In this document: positions 8,953 through 17,988 of the stretch, piece after piece | Layout of the letters: each line of letters starts with the position of its first letter | Position numbering within the stretch: the stretch's first letter is position 1 | Source: an uncultured Gammaproteobacteria bacterium | Lineage (GTDB): Bacteria; Pseudomonadota; Gammaproteobacteria; Pseudomonadales; Azotimanducaceae | Assembly: GCA_913030615.1 (NCBI GenBank) | Contig: CAJWCW010000004.1 | Location: 1 to 39,413, forward strand | Direction: 5' to 3' | Length of the DNA stretch: 39,413 bases | The notes under the pieces: generated by a model | Databases searched by the model: none | What the model saw: only the letters and a program-made list of their open reading frames with translations | Told to the model about the DNA's origin: nothing | Made by a program: the position numbers and the translations under genes

Positions 8953-9948
8953 CTAGCCCACGGCGTTGCGGTCAGCGAGTTCGTTCCAAAAATGACAGGC
9001 AACCCGATGGCCTTCATTGACGAGTTCTTCGGTTGGCTCCACGGATCGACATTGATCTACTGCATGTGGGCATCGTGTGTGAAAACGACATCCATTCGGC
9101 GGATGAATGGGCGAAGGGACGTCTCCCGACAAGATGATTCTTTCGCCGCGTCGACTGGGGTCAGGAATGGGAATTGCCGAAAGTAAGGCCTTGGTGTACG
9201 GGTGTCGCGGAAACGCGTAAATTTCTTGGGCGTCAGCTTGTTCCACGATCTTTCCTAAATACATGACGGCGATATCGTCGGATACGTGTTTGACGACGGC
9301 GAGATCGTGGGCAATGAAGATCAACGCTAGGTTCATTTCCCGTTGTAGATCCATTAATAGATTAATCACCTGCGACTGAATTGAAACGTCGAGCGCGGAT
9401 ACCGCTTCATCACAAACGACAAGCTTTGGTTTTAATGCAATCGCTCTCGCAATGCCTATGCGTTGGCGTTGACCGCCTGAAAATTCATGTGGGAAGCGAT
9501 CCAGCGCATCGACTTGTAAGCCGACACGATTAAGTAAATCACCTGCCCAACGTCGACGTTCTGCGGCCGTTCCCATTTCGTGGATCACGAATGGTTCTTC
9601 AAGGATTCGGCTCACCGTGTGTCTCGCATTCAGCGATTCGAAAGGATCTTGAAAAATGATTTGCACGTCTCGGCGGAAAGCTTTGAGCTCTGCTCGATTC
9701 ATGGCTGCGATATCCTGACCCTCGTAGAAAATTTCGCCCGCGGTCGGTTTGTGTAATTTCAATATGGTCTGTCCGACTGTGCTCTTGCCGCAGCCAGATT
9801 CGCCGACGAGTCCCAAGGTCTTGCCCCTTTCAACGCTAAAAGAAACCTCTTCGACAGCTTGTACGTTTCCGATACGGCGCAGAAACACACCACCTCGGAC
9901 AGGAAAGTATTTCTTCAGGCCTCGGACTTGTAGTAATGACTCCTTCAT
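8953..9948 (-). CDS. Peptide ABC importer ATPase (DppF/OppF type)
   Basis: The second ATPase of the peptide importer, 331 residues. It has Walker [11 protein letters not shown]-loop IIFQDPFESLN, signature FSGGQRQR and Walker B LVVCDEAVSALD. The OppF-type C-terminal region has the cysteine pattern GCRFHTRCPHAVDQC, which in this family holds an iron-sulfur cluster. I place the start at ATG 9948 because it overlaps the stop of the preceding ATPase gene as ATGA and has GGAAG seven bases upstream. A GTG at 9978 would add ten residues of poor match. It is the last gene of the five-gene operon. In YejF the two ATPase domains are one protein; here they are separate. Confidence 0.93.
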   Translation of the reverse strand: MKESLLQVRGLKKYFPVRGGVFLRRIGNVQAVEEVSFSVERGKTLGLVGESGCGKSTVGQTILKLHKPTAGEIFYEGQDIAAMNRAELKAFRRDVQIIFQDPFESLNARHTVSRILEEPFVIHEMGTAAERRRWAGDLLNRVGLQVDALDRFPHEFSGGQRQRIGIARAIALKPKLVVCDEAVSALDVSIQSQVINLLMDLQREMNLALIFIAHDLAVVKHVSDDIAVMYLGKIVEQADAQEIYAFPRHPYTKALLSAIPIPDPSRRGERIILSGDVPSPIHPPNGCRFHTRCPHAVDQCRSVEPTEELVNEGHRVACHFWNELADRNAVG

Positions 9949-10928
9949 GGCATCACTTCCGCGACTGGATGGTGACACGCGATTTGGCGTCCGGCCGCGT
10001 GAATGAGATCAGGTGATCGGAGCTCGCAGTCGTCTTCAGCGTTGAGACAGCGGTTTCGAAATCGGCAGCCCGCGGGCATGTCAATCAAAGCTGGCACTGT
10101 CCCAGGTATGGTCGTCAGGGGTTGTTTCGGCGTTGCGTCCAATCGAGGAATTGATCGCAATAGTCCTTGCGTATAGGGATGGCGGGGCGTCGAGAACAGT
10201 TGGGTAACAGTCGCTTGCTCGACGACACAGCCGGCGTACATGACGGTTACTCGATCGCATAGCTCGGCGATTACGCCTAGGTCGTGCGTAATAAAAAGAA
10301 TAGCCATCCCAGATTCTCGCTGCATCTCTCGCAACAGATCGAGAATCTGGGCTTGGATCGTGACATCCAGCGCCGTGGTGGGCTCGTCAGCGATGAGGAG
10401 GTCGGGCTGCATGGTAAGCGCCATAGCAATCATGACGCGTTGTCGCATGCCGCCTGATAACTGATGGGGATATTCTTTTAGACGCTGATCCGGTGCGGGA
10501 ATCCCGACTCGTTCGAGCATCTCAAGGGCGCGTCGTCGAGCGATAGCGGAGCTTAAATTAGGCTCATGTAGCTTTACCGCCTCTATGATTTGATTACCGA
10601 CACGGTGGACAGGGTTCAGCGCGGTCATTGGTTCTTGGAAAATCATCGAGATGCGGTTTCCACGCACGTCGTGAAATTCTTCTTTTGGTAGCGTGACGAG
10701 GTCACGGTTTTGAAATCCAATGGATCCCGCCGTAATCTTTCCGGCGGGCTGCGGCAGGAGGTTCATGACTGAGAGGGCGCTAACACTTTTTCCGCATCCG
10801 GACTCGCCCACCAGCCCTAACGTCTCTCCAGCAGCCAGCTCAAAGCTGACGCCGTCGAGTACTTCGATGTAGCCGGTGTCGGTATCGAACCCTGCCCTAA
10901 GACCGCGTACTTCAAGCAAGGCAGCCAC
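9945..10928 (-). CDS. Peptide ABC importer ATPase (DppD/OppD type)
   Basis: The first ATPase of the peptide importer, 327 residues. It has Walker [10 protein letters not shown]-loop [13 protein letters not shown], signature LSGGMRQR and Walker [13 protein letters not shown], then the ITHD switch histidine. The C-terminal oligopeptide-transporter domain has [15 protein letters not shown], the likely iron-sulfur cysteines. The GTG start follows the binding-protein stop after three bases with GGAG just upstream, and its end overlaps the next ATPase by four bases, so translation is coupled along the operon. It would hydrolyse ATP to drive uptake through the two permeases. Confidence 0.93.
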   Translation of the reverse strand: MAALLEVRGLRAGFDTDTGYIEVLDGVSFELAAGETLGLVGESGCGKSVSALSVMNLLPQPAGKITAGSIGFQNRDLVTLPKEEFHDVRGNRISMIFQEPMTALNPVHRVGNQIIEAVKLHEPNLSSAIARRRALEMLERVGIPAPDQRLKEYPHQLSGGMRQRVMIAMALTMQPDLLIADEPTTALDVTIQAQILDLLREMQRESGMAILFITHDLGVIAELCDRVTVMYAGCVVEQATVTQLFSTPRHPYTQGLLRSIPRLDATPKQPLTTIPGTVPALIDMPAGCRFRNRCLNAEDDCELRSPDLIHAAGRQIACHHPVAEVMP

Positions 10929-10931
10929 GGT

Positions 10932-12797
10932 TCACTCCGAAAGGTATGTTGTGTCGAGTATCGACACGGGGGCGGTCTTTGGCGCGGTATCGTCAAGTAC
11001 GCTTTGACGCTCCAGTTCGTCGATCCAAAACTGTCCACCCATTGGATTGAATAAGCCTCCGACGCGCGTACCTCTAAATTCCGGAAGCTTCATCCAACGC
11101 CAGTACGCGTCCCGTGTATATGGAACCTTAAAGGTGAAAATCACGGCGCCGGTGTCATGCAGCATCTGTTCAAGCTGATGGGCTAACTCGACGCGATCCG
11201 TCTTTTCGGTTGCCGCACGGTACTGGTCGATCAGGTTATCCATATGGGGTACGGCGTTGTTGGTGAGGTTGTTGTTCTGCGGTTTGTTCGCGTTGTCGGA
11301 GTGATAAAACTGTCGATATCGTGGTGACAGGCCGCCGCCGGACCACCCCATCCAAGCAATCTGATGTTTCTTTTCCAACATCTGTTTGAAAGATATGGAG
11401 GAATCGAGCAATTGCAGTGTCAAATCAATTCCAGCCTTTTTAGCTTCTTCCCGGAGAATCACAAGACGTGGTGTGTGATGCGATTGACCGTAGGTGACAC
11501 GCAAAGACAACGTCTGCTGGCCCTTGGTACGAATTCCGCGGTCGTCTCTTTCAGTCCACCCGGCCTCATCCAGTAGTGTGTTCGCTCTAGTCAAATCGAA
11601 CGCGCGCGCACGAATCGACGTGTTGGAATAATCGCCATAACCCTCGTGATGTGTATGCTGCCTTCGATAGTCGCCGCGGAGCACCGTAGTGATCACCTTG
11701 TCGATGTTCATGGCGTGCGCGAGCCCGTAGCGTACTTTCTGATCCGAAAGGATGGAGTCGGATTGATTCAGCCACATGCCCGGGGCGGGTTGCGGGTTGT
11801 CGGTGTAAAACCAGATCTTGTGTATATAACCGTTGTCGAAGTCTTTGCCCTTGAATTTATCGTGCCAAAATTCCGGCAGTACACCACCGAATGTATCGAG
11901 CTCACCTTTAAAGAAATGTTGTAATGCGATGTTCACATCACGGATGACGCGAACGCGTATCCGGTTGGGATTAAAGCGGTATCTGTAGTACTTGAGGTCG
12001 TTTCCCCACCAGTCTTTCTTTCGCGTGAACTCGATGTATTTGCCCTTTTCTATTTTTGAGATCTGGTATGGGCCGTTGTTGGGTTCGACCTTCCAGTTGT
12101 TTTCCCGGACCCAATTTTCGTCGAGAACATGAAAGTGTTTGGGGACGGGTCCCATGCTGTACTCGTAGAGGATCTCGTCTTTGGGTTTTGCTGAACTGCC
12201 CTCGATGGAAATAGTGTAATCGTCGTACTTCACAACATTGACGATCTGGGTCGTGTAATGGTTGTTGTACCAAGGCGCGACGATGTGTTTCGAGCGCATG
12301 AAGTCGAGGGTGTATAGGTAATCGTCGGCTGTAATAGGCGTTCCGTCGGACCACTTGGCGTTTGGATGCAATCGGTAATAAACGGTTTTTCCATCGTCGT
12401 CGAAAGCCCAGTGTGTCGCTAACGTTGGGACGAAATTTCTTGTATTGGGGTGAAGACTCACTAGCTGTAGAAATCCAGCACGTGTGTACCCCGCGAATGA
12501 GCCGTTGGAGTCGGGTCCTACTCGACGGATCGTGAGCGGGAACGCGAGGACATAGGTACGAAAAGTCCCTCCTGGCTTGGCGTCGGCAGAGGCAAAAATG
12601 GGATCCTCGTTATTCGTTTCCCAAGTGAGTCCTTTGGGTAAAACACCGTTGACGGGATACGAAACAATTTCTTGCGCCACTTCTCCTGGCGTTTCAGGTA
12701 GTGCGTTACCTTTATCGTTGGTCCCGCAACCGATCAACGCGAGTGTGCTGACAAGAGCGATCAAGGCTCTGGCAATCGGGTTCATACGCAGATGCAT
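10932..12797 (-). CDS. Peptide-binding lipoprotein of ABC importer (YejA-like)
   Basis: An extracytoplasmic binding protein of family 5 (SBP_bac_5), about 620 residues. The N-terminus MNPIARALIALVSTLALIGCG has a clear lipobox (LIGC), so it is anchored as a lipoprotein. Motifs such as WAFDDDGKTVYYRLHPNAKWSDG are diagnostic. The central part, with the WWGND segment and the pattern of aromatic and basic residues around RVRVIRDVNIALQHFFKGELD, resembles YejA more than OppA. Its ligand is probably a peptide or modified peptide. The frame is open upstream to a TTG at 12860 inside the permease gene, but only the ATGs at 12797 or 12785 give a lipoprotein signal. The gene sits between permease and ATPase genes. 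Confidence 0.9.
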   Translation of the reverse strand: MHLRMNPIARALIALVSTLALIGCGTNDKGNALPETPGEVAQEIVSYPVNGVLPKGLTWETNNEDPIFASADAKPGGTFRTYVLAFPLTIRRVGPDSNGSFAGYTRAGFLQLVSLHPNTRNFVPTLATHWAFDDDGKTVYYRLHPNAKWSDGTPITADDYLYTLDFMRSKHIVAPWYNNHYTTQIVNVVKYDDYTISIEGSSAKPKDEILYEYSMGPVPKHFHVLDENWVRENNWKVEPNNGPYQISKIEKGKYIEFTRKKDWWGNDLKYYRYRFNPNRIRVRVIRDVNIALQHFFKGELDTFGGVLPEFWHDKFKGKDFDNGYIHKIWFYTDNPQPAPGMWLNQSDSILSDQKVRYGLAHAMNIDKVITTVLRGDYRRQHTHHEGYGDYSNTSIRARAFDLTRANTLLDEAGWTERDDRGIRTKGQQTLSLRVTYGQSHHTPRLVILREEAKKAGIDLTLQLLDSSISFKQMLEKKHQIAWMGWSGGGLSPRYRQFYHSDNANKPQNNNLTNNAVPHMDNLIDQYRAATEKTDRVELAHQLEQMLHDTGAVIFTFKVPYTRDAYWRWMKLPEFRGTRVGGLFNPMGGQFWIDELERQSVLDDTAPKTAPVSILDTTYLSE

Positions 12798-12804
12798 GGT
12801 TTCA

Positions 12805-13863
12805 TTACTCGTAATAGGTGAATTTCTTCGGATCAAAAGCTTCGCGAACCGCTTCTCCAACGTAAGTCACCATTAGAAGAATTGCCACCATCGCTCCAAC
12901 GACTGACGTCACTAACCAAGGAGACTCTAATTGGCTTGTACCTTGTGAAAGCAATTCGCCCCAGCTGGGGGTTGGTGGCGGTAGGCCGAAACCGAGGTAG
13001 TCGAGAGCGGTGAGGGAGGTGATACCTCCGGCGATCGCGAACGGTACGAACGTGACGATGATCGAGATCGAGTTCGGTAGGATGTGACTGAATATCACGC
13101 GAGCATTGCTCGCTCCGAGTGCGCGCGCTGAAAGCACGTACGCTCGAGTCTTTTCTTTGTATGTGCTCGTGCGCATGTACCACGTCATGGACATCCACCC
13201 AAAGATCACCATAACGATCATCAGCGTCCAGAAGTTCGGGATGATGACCGAAGCAATGATCATGATGACGTAAAGAAAGGGCACGTTGGACCAAACTTCG
13301 ATAACCCGTTGAAAGAAGAGGTCAAAGGCACCTCCCCAAAATCCCATAGCGCAGCCAAGGGCCACCCCAATCGTGTAGTTACAAATTAACAGAATCAACG
13401 CAAATGAAATCGCGATTCGGAACCCATAGACAAGTCGTGCCAGCACATCTCGGCCAGTGGTGTCTGTTCCAAGATAGTGTTTTTCTGAAAGTGATGGGGC
13501 GTTAGGTGGGTATCTGCTGGCAGGTAAATCGACCTCAAAGGCGTTGTAGGGCACGAGCGGCATGATCACCCAATTCGAGTTACTTGGTTGCCGCTCGAAA
13601 AAAACTTTAAGTTCGCGAAAATTTGTTTCGTATTCGTACCCAAGGCCAAACGTGCTGCCGGGGAGGTATTTGCCGTAGGTCGGAAAGAACCAGTTGCCTT
13701 CGTAACTAACGATTAGTGCGCGGCTGTTGACCAAGAGTTCCGCGCCACTACTCAACACGATGGTGATCAACAAGATCACGGCGGACCAATACCCCCGTTT
13801 TAGACTACGAAATCGGGCCAGCTGCCGCTGCGTGAGCGGATTTAGTTGGGGTCTCAGTTTCAA
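12805..13863 (-). CDS. Peptide ABC importer permease (YejE/DppC type)
   Basis: The second inner-membrane permease of the importer, 352 residues. The first helix is followed by an unusually long periplasmic segment of about 100 residues (including the YEGNWFFPTYGKYL region), as in YejE and unlike DppC. The BPD_transp_1 core follows, with GTDTTGRDVLARLVYG and an EAA-type coupling loop at ARALGASNARVIFSHILPN. The C-terminus has DYLGFGLPPPTPSWGELL and GEAVREAFDPKK. It starts with a TTG that overlaps the stop of the upstream permease as TTGA, preceded by GGGGAG, indicating translational coupling. Confidence 0.93.
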   Translation of the reverse strand: MKLRPQLNPLTQRQLARFRSLKRGYWSAVILLITIVLSSGAELLVNSRALIVSYEGNWFFPTYGKYLPGSTFGLGYEYETNFRELKVFFERQPSNSNWVIMPLVPYNAFEVDLPASRYPPNAPSLSEKHYLGTDTTGRDVLARLVYGFRIAISFALILLICNYTIGVALGCAMGFWGGAFDLFFQRVIEVWSNVPFLYVIMIIASVIIPNFWTLMIVMVIFGWMSMTWYMRTSTYKEKTRAYVLSARALGASNARVIFSHILPNSISIIVTFVPFAIAGGITSLTALDYLGFGLPPPTPSWGELLSQGTSQLESPWLVTSVVGAMVAILLMVTYVGEAVREAFDPKKFTYYE

Positions 13864-14897
13864 GAACCGTTCTCCCCGAATTTCACTCGGGGATCGACGA
13901 TTGCTACGCAGATGTCCGAAAGAATGTTGCCGACGAGGAACAGTAGGGATGAGATCACCAAAATGCCCATGACGACCGGATAATCCCGTTCGACGAGCGA
14001 TTCAAATCCGAGTAGACCGAACCCGTCGATGTTGAAGATTTTTTCGATCAGAAACGAACCGCTAATGATGACCGAGATCAATTGTCCAAAAGAGGTGGCG
14101 ACCGGGATAAGGCTATTGCGCAGTGCGTGGCGAAACACCGCGCGTTTGAAGGGCATGCCTTTGGCGATCGCGGTGCGGACGTAGTCGGACGATAGATTGT
14201 CCATCAGCGAGTTTTTCACCATGAAAGTCATCACGGCAAAACTACCGGCTAGGTAGGCAATCAACGGTAATGTTGCGTGATAGAGAATGTCGATGGCCTG
14301 GTCGAGGGTCGAGAGTTGGTCGAAGTTGTCGCTTACAAACCCACCCAATGGAAACCACTCCCAAGCGGATGCGAGCGCGGTTAACAATGCAATGGCAACA
14401 ACGTAACCGGGTAGTGCGTACCCGAAAAAAACGACCGCTGAGGTGGCGTTGTCGAAAACGCTGTTGTGGCGAAGCGCTTTTGCGATGCCTAACGGGATGC
14501 ATACGGCGTACGTAAGAATGAGAGTCGTGATTCCGTAGAAAATCGAGATTGGAAAGCGGTTTTTTATGATGTCCCAGACCGGCTCGGTGTAGCGTGTCGA
14601 CATTCCTAGGTCTAGCTGCATTACCCGTCCCAGCCAAATGACGTAACTCTCGTGCCAGGGCTTATCGAAACCGTAGTACGCGCGCAGTTCGGCAAGTTGA
14701 TCCTCGGACAAAGCGGCCCCGGCGACGCTATTCATATCGATCATTTGTGCGCTATCTGTCTGGGCCAAAAGTGCTTCGTTCATGGCCCGCTCGATCGGCC
14801 CTCCCGGGACGACCCGGGTGACCGCAAACACCAGCAGAGTTATGCCTAAGAATGTTGGGATTACGAGGAGCAATCGTCTGATGAAGTAGCTAGTCAC
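13860..14897 (-). CDS. Peptide ABC importer permease (YejB/DppB type)
   Basis: The first gene of the importer operon, an inner-membrane permease of about 345 residues. It begins with the family's FIRRLLLVIPTFLGI helix and RVVPGGPIERA, and then has a 60-residue periplasmic insert before YGFDKPWHESY, a YejB trait. The coupling loop is TAIAKGMPFKRAVFRHALRN, and the end has GFGLLGFESLVERDYPVVMG and DPRVKF. I choose GTG 14897 because it puts the first helix at the very N-terminus, as in relatives; a GTG at 14942 would add 15 residues. The divergent neighbour is a Gfo/Idh/MocA dehydrogenase, with about 185 bases between the starts. Confidence 0.92.
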   Translation of the reverse strand: MTSYFIRRLLLVIPTFLGITLLVFAVTRVVPGGPIERAMNEALLAQTDSAQMIDMNSVAGAALSEDQLAELRAYYGFDKPWHESYVIWLGRVMQLDLGMSTRYTEPVWDIIKNRFPISIFYGITTLILTYAVCIPLGIAKALRHNSVFDNATSAVVFFGYALPGYVVAIALLTALASAWEWFPLGGFVSDNFDQLSTLDQAIDILYHATLPLIAYLAGSFAVMTFMVKNSLMDNLSSDYVRTAIAKGMPFKRAVFRHALRNSLIPVATSFGQLISVIISGSFLIEKIFNIDGFGLLGFESLVERDYPVVMGILVISSLLFLVGNILSDICVAIVDPRVKFGENGS

Positions 14898-15082
14898 ATT
14901 CGTCGTCCATAGGATTCCCGTATGTCGTCCTGAGGCGCCCACGCATTAACGGTTGATTGATCGCGCACTATAGGGTTCTCGGTCGATTCAGGCCATACGC
15001 CCGTGTGCGTTCGTAGGACTTTATTTGGCGACGAATCCACGGTGATAAGCTTCACAGCGTTCCCAGGGAAGAGGTATGGAAG

Positions 15083-16150
15083 TTGGCCAATCGTAAGAAC
15101 AAGAAATTGCGCTATGGGTTTATTGGAGCCGGGGGGATTGCAGGAACGCATCTGCGAGACCTCAGTCGGCGCGAAGACGTCGAACTGGTCGCGATGGCGG
15201 ATATTTCCGCGACGAGTATGCGCGGATACCAGGATCGGTTTGATATTCCGCACGCGTATTCTGACTGGAAGGAAATGCTGCGAGTCGAAGCTTTGGATGC
15301 GGTGTCGGTTTGCACGCCTAATCGACTCCACGAACGGGCCGCGATCGACGCAATGAAAGCTGGTTGTGACGTTCTTTGTGAAAAACCGCTTGCCCACTCG
15401 GCGAAGGCGGGTGAACGAATGCTGGCCGCTTCCCGTGATTTGGGGCGGAAATTAGTCATTGGATTTCAATATCGATTCAATCCTCGAACTCAGTTCCTGC
15501 GAGCGGCCGCGGATGATGGTCAATTTGGGAAGATACTTTACACGCGAGTCAAAGCTTTGCGCCGAAGAGGCATTCCGAATTGGGGGGTGTTCGGGCAAAA
15601 AGAACTCCAAGGTGGCGGGCCACTGATCGATATTGGGGTGCACGTTCTCGAAATGGCGCACTACACGATGGGGTCGCCGGAGCCCGTGTCCGCATCAGCC
15701 GATATGTTTACCTACATCGGGAACAAGCCGTCGAACCGTGTCGAGTCGGCATGGAAGGGCTGGGACTACAAAACGTACACGGTCGAAGATCTGGCGGTTG
15801 GCAGGATTCGATTCGACAACGGCGCGGTCGTCCACATCGAAGCGGCGTTTGCTGCACACATCGAGAAAGACGATTGGGACTTTCAAATCATGGGCGAAAA
15901 AGGGGGGGCAACGTGGGATCCACCAAGAATTTTTCGCGACGAAGCAGGACACATGGTCGACACGTCGCCCGGTTGGTTGGCTGAGGAGTCCTTCCAGGGA
16001 ATGTTTACGCGCAAGATGAATAATTTTGTTGATCACTGCCTATATCAAACGCCGACGCTCGCGCCGGCCGAGGACGGTCTAGCAGTGCAGCGCATGCTTG
16101 ATGCGCTTTATCGTTCGGCGGAGCGTGGTGGCAAAGAAGTCAACGTATAA
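15083..16150 (+). CDS. Gfo/Idh/MocA family dehydrogenase
   Basis: A 355-residue NAD(P)-dependent oxidoreductase of the glucose-fructose oxidoreductase/inositol dehydrogenase family. The N-terminal Rossmann fold shows GAGGIAG near residues 15-21 and an acidic residue at the end of the second strand (MADIS). The cofactor-site CEKPLAHS (EKP motif) follows. The C-terminal domain has GGGPLIDIGVHVLEMAHY, with the catalytic-region aspartate and histidine. Members oxidise sugars, cyclitols or sugar acids, and this one's substrate is not evident. The start is TTG, supported by GGGAAGAGG upstream. An ATG at 15076 is in another frame and runs into a stop at once. It is divergent from the peptide-importer operon, and a shared role is possible but not shown. 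Confidence 0.9.
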   Translation: MANRKNKKLRYGFIGAGGIAGTHLRDLSRREDVELVAMADISATSMRGYQDRFDIPHAYSDWKEMLRVEALDAVSVCTPNRLHERAAIDAMKAGCDVLCEKPLAHSAKAGERMLAASRDLGRKLVIGFQYRFNPRTQFLRAAADDGQFGKILYTRVKALRRRGIPNWGVFGQKELQGGGPLIDIGVHVLEMAHYTMGSPEPVSASADMFTYIGNKPSNRVESAWKGWDYKTYTVEDLAVGRIRFDNGAVVHIEAAFAAHIEKDDWDFQIMGEKGGATWDPPRIFRDEAGHMVDTSPGWLAEESFQGMFTRKMNNFVDHCLYQTPTLAPAEDGLAVQRMLDALYRSAERGGKEVNV

Positions 16151-16276
16151 GCCGTCGATCGAAGCGATTCATTGCTGAATCACAGCCGTTAACAAAGCGA
16201 TAAAGAACCGCCCCGTCGCTCGACATGGACCGGTTTTATTGTCGAAGAAGGTTGTGTTGAAGGCGAGATACATATA

Positions 16277-16317
16277 TTCCTATATGGAATGTATAAGTAT
16301 CCATACAGTCCATATAT
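16277..16317. promoter_or_regulatory. AT-rich palindromic leader upstream of isocitrate lyase
   Basis: The 211-base gap before the isocitrate lyase gene ends in an AT-rich block with nested inverted repeats. ATTCC-TATAT-GGAAT lies at 16277-16291. TATATGGA at 16282-16289 pairs with TCCATATA at 16310-16317, and another TCCATA lies at 16301-16306. Repeated TCCATA half-sites suggest an operator overlapping a promoter. Regulator identity is unknown; glyoxylate-cycle genes are commonly repressed when acetate is absent. Confidence 0.45.
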
Positions 16318-16361
16318 TTTAGTATAAAGTGCGCTCCTTTCGAGGCTCAAAGGGACGATCC

Positions 16362-17963
16362 ATGGGGTATATGGAAGAGATTGATGATGTTCGTCGCGGG
16401 TTGTTAGCACGCGGGCAGGAGTGGGGGGCAATCAACCCAGAATACGTCGTCCGCATGCGTCACCAGAACCGTTTTCGCACGGGATTAGACGTTGCGCGTT
16501 ACACCGCGGACATCATGCGCCGCGATATGGCGGATTACGATGCCGACCCCGCCAATTACACGCAATCGTTGGGGGCGTGGCACGGTTTCGTTGCGCAACA
16601 GACGATGATGTCGGTGAAAAAACACCAGGGCTCGCTCGACAAGAGGTATATCTATTTGAGCGGCTGGATGGTTGCGGGACTGCGTTCACAATTCGGACCG
16701 CTGCCGGATCAGAGCATGCACGAAAAGACCTCGGTTCCCGACTTGATCGAAGAGATTTATACGTTTCTCACCCAAGCCGATGCGCGCGAACTGCAGCACC
16801 TGTATGTGGCGCTCGACGATGCGCGGTCGGCGGGCCACGACGTTTCCGAACCCATCTCCCGAATTGATGATTTTGAAACCCACATCGTGCCGATGATTGC
16901 AGACATTGATGCGGGATTTGGGAATGAAGAGGCCACCTATCTTTTAGCGAAGAAAATGATTGAAGCGGGAGCCTGCGCGATCCAGATTGAAAATCAGGTG
17001 TCTGATGCCAAGCAGTGCGGACATCAAGCGGGCAAGGTCACGGTTCCACATGAAGACTTCGTCTCTAAGTTGCACGCGATTCGGTACGCATTTCTTGAGC
17101 TCGGGATCGATAACGGGGTGATCGTCGCCCGTACCGATTCGTTGGGCGCAGGACTGACGCAGAAGATACCCGTCTCGCAAGAACCGGGCGACCTCGGTCA
17201 TAAATATTGCGAATTCCTGAAGGTGTCGCCTGTGAGCGATCTCGGCGAACTCAAAGAAGGCGACATGGCGATCCACCAAAATGGGGTGTTGTGCAAGCCG
17301 GAACGGTTGGATAACGGCCTCTACGCGTTTAAGGAGGACACCGGATTTGATCGTGTCGTACTCGATTGTGTCACGGCGCTTGAACACGGGGCCGACTTAC
17401 TTTGGATCGAGACCGAGCGGCCGAACCTTGAGCAGATCGGTGGCATGGTCGAAGCGGTCCGCAAGGTTCGTCCCGAGGCGAAGTTGGTCTATAACAATTC
17501 CCCGTCCTTTAATTGGACGCTGAAATTCCGTGAACAGGTATATGAGGAATGGGAAGGGGCGGGCAAAGACGTTTCCGCATATCCGGATCCCGCGGTGTTC
17601 GAAAAGGGTTTGATGGACGAGACTATGGACGAGACTGAGCTTGCGCAGGAGGCGGATCGTTTAATCCAGAACTTTCAACGTGATGCCTCACGCGAGGCCG
17701 GAATTTTCCATCACCTCATCACCTTGCCGACTTATCACGAAACAGCGCTCGGGGTGGATAGGTTGTCGGAAGGCTATTTCGGTGAGCTGGGGATGCTCGC
17801 TTATGTCAAAGGTGTTCAGCGTCAAGAGATTCGACGGGACTTAGCATCCGTTAAGCATCAGGATTTAGCAGGTTCGAATATTGGGGATGACCATAAAGAG
17901 TACTTTCTTGGCGAGAAAGCGTTGCTCGCCGGGGGTACCGCCAACACCATGAAGCAGTTCTAA
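16362..17963 (+). CDS. aceA: Isocitrate lyase (long KQCGH form)
   Basis: Isocitrate lyase cleaves isocitrate to glyoxylate and succinate, the first step of the glyoxylate shunt used for growth on acetate or fatty acids. This 533-residue protein matches the long bacterial subfamily known from Pseudomonas and Acinetobacter. The active-site cysteine is Cys219 in KQCGH, where the shorter E. coli form has KKCGH. Nearby QIENQVSD, VPHEDF and VARTDSLGAGL are subfamily-typical, and the substrate-binding NNSPSFNW is present. ATG 16362, behind AGGGA, is preferred over GTG 16329. Malate synthase is not in the window. The gene is monocistronic and converges on the PMH-like hydrolase gene. Confidence 0.96.
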   Translation: MGYMEEIDDVRRGLLARGQEWGAINPEYVVRMRHQNRFRTGLDVARYTADIMRRDMADYDADPANYTQSLGAWHGFVAQQTMMSVKKHQGSLDKRYIYLSGWMVAGLRSQFGPLPDQSMHEKTSVPDLIEEIYTFLTQADARELQHLYVALDDARSAGHDVSEPISRIDDFETHIVPMIADIDAGFGNEEATYLLAKKMIEAGACAIQIENQVSDAKQCGHQAGKVTVPHEDFVSKLHAIRYAFLELGIDNGVIVARTDSLGAGLTQKIPVSQEPGDLGHKYCEFLKVSPVSDLGELKEGDMAIHQNGVLCKPERLDNGLYAFKEDTGFDRVVLDCVTALEHGADLLWIETERPNLEQIGGMVEAVRKVRPEAKLVYNNSPSFNWTLKFREQVYEEWEGAGKDVSAYPDPAVFEKGLMDETMDETELAQEADRLIQNFQRDASREAGIFHHLITLPTYHETALGVDRLSEGYFGELGMLAYVKGVQRQEIRRDLASVKHQDLAGSNIGDDHKEYFLGEKALLAGGTANTMKQF

Positions 17964-17988
17964 GAGACAGGTCGATACGCCTATAGCG

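Noticed and set aside
12798..12860. Longer N-terminus for the peptide-binding protein
   Set aside because: It begins with TTG inside the permease gene and would bury the lipoprotein signal.
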